Below the pieces are notes generated by a model that searched no databases, had not been told where the DNA came from, and saw nothing but the letters and a program-made list of their open reading frames with translations. Of a stretch of 32,645 nt of DNA, positions 7,935 to 16,173 are shown one piece after another; position 1 is the first letter of the stretch, and each line of letters starts with the position of its first letter. The stretch is from NCBI GenBank assembly GCA_027490345.1, contig JAIXYF010000250.1, positions 1 through 32,645 on the forward strand, written 5' to 3'. Position numbers and translations under genes: made by a program. This stretch comes from Novosphingobium sp. GTDB lineage: Bacteria; Pseudomonadota; Alphaproteobacteria; Sphingomonadales; Sphingomonadaceae.

Positions 7935-8897
7935 TCAGATGCAGACGCGGATGGCGGCAACTGGCACTTGCCCGCGCAGCCGATCAGCCAGCTGGTTGAT
8001 TTCGCGCGATGCCGGCAGGCGCGCACGGCGGCTGCAGCAGAAGCGCTGTTCGCCCGCCGCGCTATCGACCAGCGTGCCTGCAGGCGCGCAGTAGGCCGCG
8101 TGATCGACGATGCCCGTGGTGTTGCGCGCCGAAAAATCGACCCGGCGCAGCCATGTGAAGGGCGTGCCGAGCCGGGATACGGCCTTGTTGAATTCGCCGT
8201 GGCACACTTGTGATCCGCCCGGCACGACTTGTGTGACCGTTTCTTCCATCTTGCCATCGCACATCCCGCCTTCGGGATTGCGCACGCAGCATTCGTCGTG
8301 CAGCCAGCTTCCCGCGTTGATCAGGCATGTGCCGGTCTCGGGTACGCAGGTCGAGATTTCGCCCTTCGATCGATCCCCGCAGTTCTGACCCGCCGCGCCA
8401 AGGCACTTGTAGCCCAGATTGATCGCGCCCACGCCCTGCCCGATCGGCCGCGCCGCTGCCCCGGCAAGCGCCCGATCAATGGCAGCGCGCGGCACGGTAA
8501 ACTGGCCAGGCGCGGTGGAGAGCTGCGAGGTGGCGGGGCAGACCGGGCCGCCGCTGGCGGGCAGGCGCAGCGTGAAGAAGCCCAACATGGCCGAGATGTT
8601 CAAAGCACTGCCTGCGCCGGACGTGCCGCCAGTGATCAGCACCGAACCGCTGGTGGCGGCCGGGATCGTGAGCGAGGCGGTGCCAGTGGCATTGGTGCGC
8701 GCAGCGCCCAGCACCGCGCGATCCGCCACTGTGCCCGCGCAGACCAGCGCATTGACCACCGGCACGCCGCCCGCATCGATCACGGTAATCGCCATGGTGC
8801 GGCTGACCTGCGCGGTGGTCATCGTGGCCATGCCGGCCACAGCGATCACCGCTGCGCATGCTGCCAGCATCCCCGAGGTACGACTGCCTAGGCCCAT
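7935..8897 (-). CDS. Cysteine-rich exported protein, unknown function
   Basis: The 320-residue protein begins with a signal peptide ending near MTTAQVS (about residue 30). A region that looks like a carboxypeptidase-regulatory or Big-type beta domain follows (AITVIDAGGVPVVNALVCAG to SLTIPAAT, about 35-90). The second half is cysteine-rich (about 11 Cys), with YKCLGAAGQNCGDRS, TCVPETGTCLINAG and SWLHDECCVRNPEGGMCDG. The HDECC segment recalls the HD/CC active-site neighbourhood of secreted phospholipases A2, but the order of residues differs and the calcium loop is not evident. I therefore do not assign an enzyme. AGGAG seven bases before the ATG supports the start. It is the first gene of the minus-strand operon leading to the TPR-secretin, and diverges from the histidine-kinase gene. 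Confidence 0.75.
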   Translation of the reverse strand: MGLGSRTSGMLAACAAVIAVAGMATMTTAQVSRTMAITVIDAGGVPVVNALVCAGTVADRAVLGAARTNATGTASLTIPAATSGSVLITGGTSGAGSALNISAMLGFFTLRLPASGGPVCPATSQLSTAPGQFTVPRAAIDRALAGAAARPIGQGVGAINLGYKCLGAAGQNCGDRSKGEISTCVPETGTCLINAGSWLHDECCVRNPEGGMCDGKMEETVTQVVPGGSQVCHGEFNKAVSRLGTPFTWLRRVDFSARNTTGIVDHAAYCAPAGTLVDSAAGEQRFCCSRRARLPASREINQLADRLRGQVPVAAIRVCI

Positions 8898-8962
8898 GTG
8901 CCTGCTCCTGCCAAAGTTCGGATGTCACACTGCCCGCGCGGGGGCAGACTGGCTTCACCCAT

Positions 8963-8988
8963 ATGGCCGAACCGGATGGCCGAGCCGG
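8963..8988 (+). promoter_or_regulatory. Tandem 13-bp direct repeat in divergent promoter region
   Basis: ATGGCCGAACCGG (8963-8975) is followed directly by ATGGCCGAGCCGG (8976-8988), with one mismatch. It lies in the 135-bp gap between the divergent exported-protein operon (start 8897) and the histidine-kinase gene (start 9033). A short inverted repeat CTGCCC/GGGCAG (8930-8935 and 8942-8947) is also in this gap. Head-to-tail half-sites at this spacing could bind a dimeric response regulator, but nothing identifies the protein. Confidence 0.35.
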
Positions 8989-9032
8989 ATGCAGGCTTGG
9001 CAAACGCCAGATTGCCCGCGATGTAGGACGGT

Positions 9033-10373
9033 GTGAACACGGCGCCCCCACCTGACGATCCGGCTGAACATATCCGCATCCGTGCGGCGGAATCGCGGAT
9101 CGAATTCAACGTGGCCGGGGCCTTCACCCTGCTGATCGCGGGCACGCTGGCTTATGTGCACATGCTGTTTGCCGATATCGTCCCGCCCGCGCGCTTGTGG
9201 ACATGGACCGGCATGGTCATCGCCGCGATCATGGTGATGGTGGCGCTGCCGGTGGCGGTGCTGGTGCGGCGGCCCGATGATGCCGAAATCATGAAAGTGT
9301 GGTCGCCGCTCGGCAAGTTTGCCGCGATCCTGTTTGATACCACGGTGGCGGCCAGCGTGTGGCTGCTGCTGCCCTACGCGTCCGAACCGCTGCGGCTGCT
9401 GATGGTGGTGTTCTATGCCGCTTGCGTGTCGGGCCAGGTCATCTCCACGGCAGAATCGCTGGGCACGATCCTGTTTGGCGTGGTTTCGATTTTCGGTTCG
9501 GCCGCGTTGTTCTTCGTGATGGCGCCGGGGCCGTATTCGGTCGGTCTCGCGCTGTTTCTGGTGGCGTTCGGCGCGCTGATGATCGGGGTGGCGGCCACGC
9601 TGAAAGTGGCGATCCGCTCTGCCATTGCAGCCCGGCTTGCGGCTGAGGCAATTTCGGCTGATCTGGCCGCCGCGCTGGCCGCCGCCACCGAAGCCCGGCA
9701 GGCCAAGACACGCTTCATCGCTGCTGCCACCCACGATCTGCGCCAGCCGCTGCAAGCCGCCGCGCTGTTTTTCAACCGGATCGCTGCGCGCCAATCGGCT
9801 GCGGGCGATGCCACGGTGGTCAACGCCCGCCTTGCCTTTGCCGAAGCCGCCGGACTGCTCGATCAATTGCTTGAACATCTGCGGCTCGATGGCGGGATGA
9901 TCCAGCCCAATACGGCGCGCACGCCGCTAGCCACGATCATCCCGCGCGTATCCACCGAAGTGGCCGAAATTGCCGCTGTCAGCGCCTTTGAAATCAGTCA
10001 TGTGCCAAGCCGCCTTGCGGTGACGGCAGACCCGGCGCTGCTGGCGCGGATCCTGCGCAACTTCCTCCACAATGCCATGCGCCATTCGCGCGGCAGCCGC
10101 ATTCTGGTGGGCGCGCGCCAGCGCGGCGGGCGCGTGCGGATCTATGTGGTGGACAATGGCCGGGGCATTACCAGCGCGCTGGCTACCAGCCTGTTCGATG
10201 ATATCAAACCGGCCAGCAGCGATCCGGTGGGACAGAAAGGCGTGGGTCTTGGACTGCCCTCCTCGCGCCGCATGGCCGAACTGATGGGCGGCAGCGTGGG
10301 GCTTGATCCGGTGTGGCGACACGGCGCGGCATTCTATTGCGAACTGCCGCTGGCAGCGGCGGAAGCGCTCTGA
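9033..10373 (+). CDS. Integral-membrane sensor histidine kinase
   Basis: The 446-residue protein has about six predicted membrane helices (about 28-48, 57-78, 96-115, 120-138, 145-163 and 168-188) with almost no periplasmic domain. A short coiled coil and a dimerisation domain follow, with the phospho-acceptor His234 in ATHDLRQPLQ. The ATPase domain shows the N box (LRNFLHNAMRHS), G1 (VVDNGRGI) and G2 (KGVGLGLPSSR). The signal is probably sensed within the membrane or by the short loops. The start is GTG at 9033, with AGGAC just upstream. The HDLRQPL type of H box is often paired with NarL/FixJ regulators, which fits the LuxR-type regulator at 5335; the pairing is inferred. It is followed after 72 bases by the ATPase gene. 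Confidence 0.9.
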   Translation: MNTAPPPDDPAEHIRIRAAESRIEFNVAGAFTLLIAGTLAYVHMLFADIVPPARLWTWTGMVIAAIMVMVALPVAVLVRRPDDAEIMKVWSPLGKFAAILFDTTVAASVWLLLPYASEPLRLLMVVFYAACVSGQVISTAESLGTILFGVVSIFGSAALFFVMAPGPYSVGLALFLVAFGALMIGVAATLKVAIRSAIAARLAAEAISADLAAALAAATEARQAKTRFIAAATHDLRQPLQAAALFFNRIAARQSAAGDATVVNARLAFAEAAGLLDQLLEHLRLDGGMIQPNTARTPLATIIPRVSTEVAEIAAVSAFEISHVPSRLAVTADPALLARILRNFLHNAMRHSRGSRILVGARQRGGRVRIYVVDNGRGITSALATSLFDDIKPASSDPVGQKGVGLGLPSSRRMAELMGGSVGLDPVWRHGAAFYCELPLAAAEAL

Positions 10374-10445
10374 TTGCGCCTGTGCCCAGGTATCAGATGT
10401 CTTTCAGGTGACGTTTTCAGGTAGCAGGGCGCGCGCAAACGGGCC

Positions 10446-11906
10446 ATGCGGCGCAGGATGACACTCAAGATCGATATGGGATTCGATGGCAGCGGCGCCC
10501 CGGCGCTGGTTGACCTTGAAGAACTTCTGGCCACGCGCCTGCTGGTGCAGGGCAATTCGGGCTCGGGCAAATCGCACCTGTTGCGCCGAATGCTGGAGAA
10601 GAGCGCAGGCCAGGTGCAGCAGATCATCATCGATCCCGAAGGTGATTTCGTCACGCTTTCAGGCCCTTATGGCCATGTCTCGATTGAAGCGGTTGAATAT
10701 TCCGTCGCCGAGATCGCGCATTTTGCCCGCCGCTGCCGCGAACATCGCACCTCGGTGGTGCTGAGCCTGGAAGGGCTGGAGATGGAAGGCCAGATGCGCT
10801 GCGCTGCCGCGTTTCTGTCCGGGCTGTTCGATGCCCCGCGCGAACACTGGTTCCCAGCACTGGTGGTGGTGGACGAGGCCCAGATCTTTGCCCCTGCCGC
10901 CGGGGCCGAAGTGATCGAAGAAGTGCGCCGCGCATCGCTTGGGGCGATGACCAACCTCATGTCGCGCGGGCGCAAGCGCGGGCTGGCCGGGATCATCGCC
11001 ACCCAGCGCCTCGCCAAGCTTTCCAAGAACGTGGCGGCAGAGGCCAGCAACTTCCTGATGGGCCGCACGTTCCTCGATATCGACATGGCGCGCGCGGCAG
11101 ACCTGCTGGGGATGGAGCGGCGGCAGGCCGAAACCATCCGCGATCTGGCGCGCGGCACGTTTCTGGGCCTTGGCCCGGCGATTGCGCGGCGGCCGATCAC
11201 GCTGCGGATCGGCGCGGTGGAAACCTCTGCGCGCAGCAGCAGCCCGGTGCTGGTGCCGCTGCCCGATGCGCCTGCGCCCGATATGCGCCAGTTTCTGTTT
11301 GCGGGCATGATGGATGAGCCGGTGATGGCAGCGCCTGCGCCCGCACCCCGCCCCCAGCCTGCCACCACCGTGCTGGAAGAGCTTGCCCGCCTGCCCGCCA
11401 TGGCAGAAGCACCAGAGCCAAGCGAACCGGTCGATCCCGAGCCGGTGATGACTGCGGCCCTGCGCGCGCTGGCATCCGATGATGATGCGGCGGGCAAGAC
11501 AACCGCGGTGCTGTTTCAGGACTTTCAGGTGCGCTGCCGGATGCTGGGCCTGCGGCAGGCACCGCTCGATCTGGCAGGCTTCACCCGCCGCCTTGCCGCC
11601 GCCCGCGCCGGCATTTTCGAAAGCCTCGACGACGAATGGGCGCCCGCGCTGGAAGCAGGCCGCAAGGTGCCCGACGACATGCTGGGCGCCTTCCTCCTCA
11701 TCGCCCGCGCCGCCAGCGAAGGGCGCCCCTGCCCCAGCGATCAGGAATTGGCGCAAGTCTATGGCACCAGCTCGCTCGGCCGCGCGCGGCGCGTGCTGAG
11801 CTATATGGAAGAGCGCGACATCATCGTGGCGCGCACCGATCTTTCGGGCCGCCGTTCGATCACGATTCCGGCGCTGGGCTGGACGACATTGCCGACCGAG
11901 CCATGA
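10446..11906 (+). CDS. HerA/DUF87-like P-loop ATPase
   Basis: The 486-residue protein has a Walker A motif GNSGSGKS at residues 36-43 and IIDPEGDF at about 61-68. Walker B is LVVVDEAQ, with Asp143-Glu144, and the sensor is ATQR at about 185-188, preceded by SRGRKRG. This is the arrangement of HerA/FtsK-superfamily helicase-like ATPases, which form hexamers that move DNA. A proline-rich segment (about 275-340) separates the ATPase from a C-terminal region of about 140 residues ending in a likely winged helix (AQVYGTSSLGRARRVL). The family often pairs with a NurA nuclease or SIR2; none is present here, so the role is open. The start at 10446 has no clear Shine-Dalgarno, and an in-frame ATG at 10458 is equally possible. 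Confidence 0.85.
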   Translation: MRRRMTLKIDMGFDGSGAPALVDLEELLATRLLVQGNSGSGKSHLLRRMLEKSAGQVQQIIIDPEGDFVTLSGPYGHVSIEAVEYSVAEIAHFARRCREHRTSVVLSLEGLEMEGQMRCAAAFLSGLFDAPREHWFPALVVVDEAQIFAPAAGAEVIEEVRRASLGAMTNLMSRGRKRGLAGIIATQRLAKLSKNVAAEASNFLMGRTFLDIDMARAADLLGMERRQAETIRDLARGTFLGLGPAIARRPITLRIGAVETSARSSSPVLVPLPDAPAPDMRQFLFAGMMDEPVMAAPAPAPRPQPATTVLEELARLPAMAEAPEPSEPVDPEPVMTAALRALASDDDAAGKTTAVLFQDFQVRCRMLGLRQAPLDLAGFTRRLAAARAGIFESLDDEWAPALEAGRKVPDDMLGAFLLIARAASEGRPCPSDQELAQVYGTSSLGRARRVLSYMEERDIIVARTDLSGRRSITIPALGWTTLPTEP

Positions 11907-12012
11907 GCGCAACCCAACGCCCGCGCCGCAGGATATAGGACATTACAAAGCGCGCAGGGCGCATATAGCTTCGCAAAGAGGTGCACACAGCATCCGAAGG
12001 GAGAGACATGAT

Positions 12013-13125
12013 ATGAGCGATGCCACCCTGTTTCTGACTGACGAGCGCACATTCTGGCACTGCACGGGGGTGCAAGCGCTGTTTTTTCCGATCGGCGATT
12101 GGGTTGAGCCGCCTTCGGGCAGCTATGGGGCGGATACCCCGGCCTCGAAGCGCCGGCTGCTCAATCTGGTGCGCGCGTCCGGGCTTGATCAGCATCTCGA
12201 AATGCGCAGCGCCTCCCCGGCCACGCGCGAGGATCTGCTGCGCATCCATCCGGCCAGCTACATCAATGAATTTAAGCGCGTGAGCGACGCAGGCGGCGGC
12301 GAGCTTGGCCTGTTTGCCCCCTTCAGCAAGGGCGGGTTCGAACTGGCGACGCTTTCGGCCGGGCTTGCCATCGAAGCGGTGGACGCCGTCGTGACGGGCC
12401 GCGCGCGCAATGCCTATGCGCTGTGCCGTCCGGCCGGGCACCACTGCCTGGCCGATCAGCCGATGGGGTTCTGCCTCCTGGCCAACATTCCCATCGCCAT
12501 CGATGCGGCGAAGGCGAAGCACGGGCTTGGCAAAGTCGCGGTGGTCGATTGGGACGTTCACCACGGCAACGGCACGCAGAGCATCTTCTATGACCGGGGC
12601 GATGTGCTGACGATCTCGATCCATCAGGACCGCTGCTTCCCGCCGGGCTACAGCGGCCATGACGATCGCGGCGAAGGGGCGGGCCTCGGCGCCAATCTCA
12701 ACGTTCCGCTACCTGCAGGCAGCGGGCACGAGACCTATCTGCGCGCGCTGGACCGCGTAGTGATCCCGGCGCTGCAGCGCTACCAGCCTGATCTGATCGT
12801 GATTGCCAGCGGCCTTGATGCCAATGCCGCCGATCCGCTGGCACGCCAGATGCTTCATTCGGAAAGCTACCGCGCGATGACCGAACGCATGATCGCGGTG
12901 GCCGACGAGCTATGCGGCGGCCGCCTCGCGGTGGTGCATGAAGGCGGTTATTCTGAAGCCTATGTGCCGTTTTGTGGCCATTCGCTGATCGAGGCGCTGG
13001 CGGGCGTGCGGACCGAAGTGGTCGATCCCGAGATGGACTTCTTCGGACCGCAGCAACCCGATGACCGGATGCTGGCGTTCCACTTCGAACTGATCGAGGA
13101 AATCCGCGCTGGCGCTGGGCTCTGA
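12013..13125 (+). CDS. Histone deacetylase-like (class II/acetylpolyamine) amidohydrolase
   Basis: The 370-residue protein shows every core residue of the arginase/deacetylase fold. The His pair is in RPAGHHC (His143-His144), zinc ligands Asp181 and His183 are in DWDVHHGNG, the third ligand Asp269 is in ASGLDAN, and the transition-state Tyr313 is in HEGGYSEAY. Bacterial members remove acetyl groups from polyamines, small amides or proteins; class II-like sequences with RPxGHH often act on small molecules. The protein is predicted cytoplasmic. GAAGGGAGAG precedes the ATG at 12013. It is followed after about 200 bases by the monooxygenase on the same strand and may belong to the catabolic region. 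A substrate cannot be named. Confidence 0.92.
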   Translation: MSDATLFLTDERTFWHCTGVQALFFPIGDWVEPPSGSYGADTPASKRRLLNLVRASGLDQHLEMRSASPATREDLLRIHPASYINEFKRVSDAGGGELGLFAPFSKGGFELATLSAGLAIEAVDAVVTGRARNAYALCRPAGHHCLADQPMGFCLLANIPIAIDAAKAKHGLGKVAVVDWDVHHGNGTQSIFYDRGDVLTISIHQDRCFPPGYSGHDDRGEGAGLGANLNVPLPAGSGHETYLRALDRVVIPALQRYQPDLIVIASGLDANAADPLARQMLHSESYRAMTERMIAVADELCGGRLAVVHEGGYSEAYVPFCGHSLIEALAGVRTEVVDPEMDFFGPQQPDDRMLAFHFELIEEIRAGAGL

Positions 13126-13322
13126 GAGCGCAGCCAGTGCAATGACAGGGAATAAGGGTCGGCCGCGCGCCGGCCATTGTTCCGCGCGCCGTGCAAATGG
13201 CGAACGCGGCCAGTTTGTTGGCGGCTGGCGACGTTGCATCGCGGCCCATCCTTGGTGACATTCGAGGCTGCAATCACGCCGGGCAAGCCCCCGGCAACCA
13301 GCAGACCAGAGTGGAGCGGGAT

Positions 13323-14831
13323 GTGACCGAAGTAATGGAAAAGCCGCAGCAGGATGCGCGCGCCGCAACGCAGGATTTCGATGTCCTGATCGTCGGGGCC
13401 GGGATTTCCGGCATTGGCAGCGCCTATCACCTCAAGACCCAGAACCCCGACAAGACCTTCGCGATCCTTGAAGCCAAGGAGAACATCGGCGGGACGTGGG
13501 ACACGCACAAGTATCCCGGCGTGCGTTCGGACTCCGACCTCTACACGTTCGGCTACCGCTTCAAGCCGTGGGTCGGCCCGCCGATCGCCACGGCCGAGGA
13601 AATCCGCAAGTATCTGCGCGATGTTCTGGCCGAAAACGATCTCGATCAAGCGATCCGCTTCGGCACGCTGATCACGCGCTGCTCATGGTCCACCGCCGAC
13701 AAGCGCTGGACCGTGGAAACGAAGCGGGCCGATGGCAGCGCAGGCCCGACCTACCGCGCCACGTTCCTGTGGATGTGCCAGGGCTACTACGATCACCACA
13801 ATCCCTACCTGCCTGATTGGGCGGGCATGGCCGACTACAAGGGCCAGCTCATCCACGCGCAGAAGTGGGATGACAGCGTCGACTATTCCGGCAAGGACGT
13901 CGTCGTCATCGGTTCGGGCGCGACCGCCGCAACCGTGATCCCTGTGCTGGCCGACAAGGCCAAGCACGTAACCATGCTGCAGCGCTCGCCCACGTATTTC
14001 TACTGCTATCCCAACCGCAGCGATCTGGCGGACCGGCTGCGCGAAATCGGCGTGGACGAGGATACCGTGCACCGCTGCGTCCGGCTTGATTACCTGCACA
14101 ACCTCAAGATGCTCGACCGCAGGGCGCGCGAGGAGCCGGATCTGGTGTTCGACGAACTGAAGGAACTGATCCGCCAGTATGCCGGGCCGGACTTCGAGTT
14201 CGAGCCGCACTTCACCCCGCGTTACCGCCCGTGGCAGCAGCGGCTGGCGTTCATCCCCGATGGCGACATGTTCGAGCGTATCCGCGACGGCAAGGTGACC
14301 GCGATCACTGACACCATCGACCACTTCACCGCCGATGGTATCAAGCTGGCCTCGGGCGACGAGCTGAAGGCCGACATCGTAATGGCGGCCACCGGCTTCA
14401 ACCTGCTGATGATGGGCGGCATCGAGTTCGAAGTGGACGGCAAGGTGGTCGACTGGTCGGAGAAGGCGACCTATCGCGGGATGATGTTCGAAGGCGTGCC
14501 CAACATGGTGTGGGTGTTCGGCTATTTCCGCGCGGCGTGGACGCTGCGGGTCGATCTGCTGGGCGATTTCGTGTGCCGGATGCTGCGCCACATGGACGAA
14601 AAGGGCGCACAAGAAGTCAACATCGTGATCCCGCCGGCGCTTTCGGCCGAGCCGCTGATGCCGTGGATCGAGGACGACAACTTCAACCCCAGCTATCTGG
14701 TGCGTGATATGGACAAGCTGCCCAAGCGGCTGGGCGACCAGCCCGAGTGGCGCCATACGCAGGATTACTGGCGCGAGGCGGTGGATATCCCCGCCATCGA
14801 TCTGGAAGGCGCAGAATTCTCGTATAGCTGA
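13323..14831 (+). CDS. FAD-dependent monooxygenase, Baeyer-Villiger type
   Basis: With the GTG start at 13323 the product has 502 residues. It has an FAD Rossmann motif GAGISG at about 25-30, and the fingerprint YKGQLIHAQKW at about 172-182. That segment fits the FxGxxxHxxxW pattern of Baeyer-Villiger monooxygenases with Tyr for the first Phe. A second, NADPH-binding Rossmann motif GSGATA is at about 197-202. Such enzymes use NADPH and oxygen to turn ketones into esters or lactones. The open frame reaches back to 13191, but GGAG at 13313-13316, six bases before the GTG, favours the shorter form; an ATG at 13335 is the other choice. It converges on the AraC gene with 18 bases between stops. 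The neighbouring esterase could hydrolyse its product. Confidence 0.88.
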   Translation: MTEVMEKPQQDARAATQDFDVLIVGAGISGIGSAYHLKTQNPDKTFAILEAKENIGGTWDTHKYPGVRSDSDLYTFGYRFKPWVGPPIATAEEIRKYLRDVLAENDLDQAIRFGTLITRCSWSTADKRWTVETKRADGSAGPTYRATFLWMCQGYYDHHNPYLPDWAGMADYKGQLIHAQKWDDSVDYSGKDVVVIGSGATAATVIPVLADKAKHVTMLQRSPTYFYCYPNRSDLADRLREIGVDEDTVHRCVRLDYLHNLKMLDRRAREEPDLVFDELKELIRQYAGPDFEFEPHFTPRYRPWQQRLAFIPDGDMFERIRDGKVTAITDTIDHFTADGIKLASGDELKADIVMAATGFNLLMMGGIEFEVDGKVVDWSEKATYRGMMFEGVPNMVWVFGYFRAAWTLRVDLLGDFVCRMLRHMDEKGAQEVNIVIPPALSAEPLMPWIEDDNFNPSYLVRDMDKLPKRLGDQPEWRHTQDYWREAVDIPAIDLEGAEFSYS

Positions 14832-14849
14832 ACGAGCGCGCGGCAGGCT

Positions 14850-15896
14850 TCAACCGGAACTGGTGTTCCGGGTCTGGGCCTGCCGCCGATATTCGAGCGC
14901 GCCCATGCCCGACCAGCGCTTGAACGCGCGGGAGAAACTGGACGGTTCGGCAAAACCTACCGCCACCGCGATCTGTTCGATCGCCATGTGGCCATCCATC
15001 AGCAGTTCGCGCGCGCGGGCATAGCGCGCTTCGTCGATCATGGCCGAAAAGCGCGTGCCCTCTTCGGCCAGCCGCCGATGCAGCGTCCGCTCGGACAAGG
15101 CCAGCATCCGCGCCGCCTCACCCGCTGTCGGAAACTCGCGGTCACTGCGATTGAGGCGCGCGGCCAGCCGGCCCTTGATCGTGCCGTCTGTCTGCGCGCG
15201 GCGTAGCATCAAATCGCAGCGCGAACTGTAGATCGTGACCAGATCGCTATCGGCCAGCGGCAACGGCAGATTGGCCGCACCGGGCTTGAACACCCACTGG
15301 GTCTCTGCGGCGTTGAATTGCACCGGGCAGGGAAAGTAGCGCCGCTGCCGTTCCCAATCCGGCGGGGGCGGTGTAGTGAGCGTGACCCGCTCCAGCGGCA
15401 GTTCGCCGCCCATGATATCGGCAATCAGCGTACGGATCGCGCCAAGATCGCGGTAGTGCGTGAATTCGTGCAGCGCCGCGGCCAGCGTGCCGCAGCTGCC
15501 GATCAGCGCGAAGGCGCCGTTGGGGGCTGCAGCATAGCGGTAGTTGATCAGCGAATACGTCAGCGACTGGCAGCGGCAGGCGATCTGCAACGCTTCCCCC
15601 AGCGTGCGCGCGGTCAACATCGCAAGGCCAAGCTCGCCATACTTGATCGCGCGATACCGCAAGCCGACATCGAACCAGATCGTGCGCGCATTGGCAGTGC
15701 AGGCGGCAAAGGATTTCTGCAGCTGCATTTCTTCCTGCGCGAGCAGTTCGCCCGACTGGCCATCGAACCGCACAGGCCGGATCTGGCTGGTGCGGCAGAA
15801 ATCATCCCAATCGACCCTGGTTTCGCTTACCAGAGCACTGCGCATGATCCGCGCGCTGAGATCCGGCAACGGTGCGTAGAGTGCATTGGAGTCCAT
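14850..15896 (-). CDS. AraC-family transcriptional regulator
   Basis: The 348-residue protein ends in a two-part AraC helix-turn-helix (LSERTLHRRLAEEGTRFSAM, then IEQIAVAVGFAEPSSFSRAF). It begins with a long N-terminal effector domain of the Arabinose_bd/OruR type. This architecture is common for activators of catabolic genes that respond to an organic compound. The open frame extends to 15962, but AGGAGGGG about eight bases before the ATG at 15896 marks the start. It diverges from the esterase and TonB-receptor genes across 277 bp and converges on the monooxygenase. It is therefore well placed to activate the receptor side of the catabolic cluster, and perhaps the monooxygenase; this is inference from location. 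Confidence 0.9.
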   Translation of the reverse strand: MDSNALYAPLPDLSARIMRSALVSETRVDWDDFCRTSQIRPVRFDGQSGELLAQEEMQLQKSFAACTANARTIWFDVGLRYRAIKYGELGLAMLTARTLGEALQIACRCQSLTYSLINYRYAAAPNGAFALIGSCGTLAAALHEFTHYRDLGAIRTLIADIMGGELPLERVTLTTPPPPDWERQRRYFPCPVQFNAAETQWVFKPGAANLPLPLADSDLVTIYSSRCDLMLRRAQTDGTIKGRLAARLNRSDREFPTAGEAARMLALSERTLHRRLAEEGTRFSAMIDEARYARARELLMDGHMAIEQIAVAVGFAEPSSFSRAFKRWSGMGALEYRRQAQTRNTSSG

Positions 15897-16173
15897 GCCC
15901 CATCCCCTCCTGATTATTGTTATGCTGCCTTTGGGGGGCAGCGTAGCGGTCGCTGGCCACATCCGTCAATAACTTGGCGCGCAGCGTCATGGTGCGGAGA
16001 CACCACTTCGCCTAGCTTTCTCGACATATGCATGAAGATCCCGGAGTTCTTGTTACTTTGCAGGCACTTAGCGTAAACCCGGTTCGGGCCTTTCCGCGGC
16101 AATCATTTGCTGCCGCTTTTGCCTGTGCGTGCTTCATGCCATTCCCGCATTTACCGAAGGCAGGAGCCCTGTG
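15897..16173 (+). promoter_or_regulatory. Divergent promoter region between AraC and esterase genes
   Basis: This 277-bp gap must carry promoters for both directions. Visible structures are TGGTG/CACCA around a six-base centre near 15990-16005, and a hairpin GCGGCA (16096-16101) pairing with TGCCGC (16111-16116), followed by four Ts about 54 bases before the esterase start. The hairpin could attenuate the esterase transcript. I found no convincing -35/-10 pair or pair of AraC direct repeats by eye. Confidence 0.4.

Noticed and set aside
13191-13322. N-terminal extension of the monooxygenase from ATG 13191
   Set aside because: The 44 extra residues lack any family similarity and the GGAG at 13313-13316 fits the GTG at 13323. 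Family members begin shortly before the FAD motif.
16096-16120. Hairpin followed by four Ts read as a terminator
   Set aside because: No plus-strand gene precedes it: the AraC gene runs away from it. It is mentioned only as a possible attenuator of the esterase transcript.
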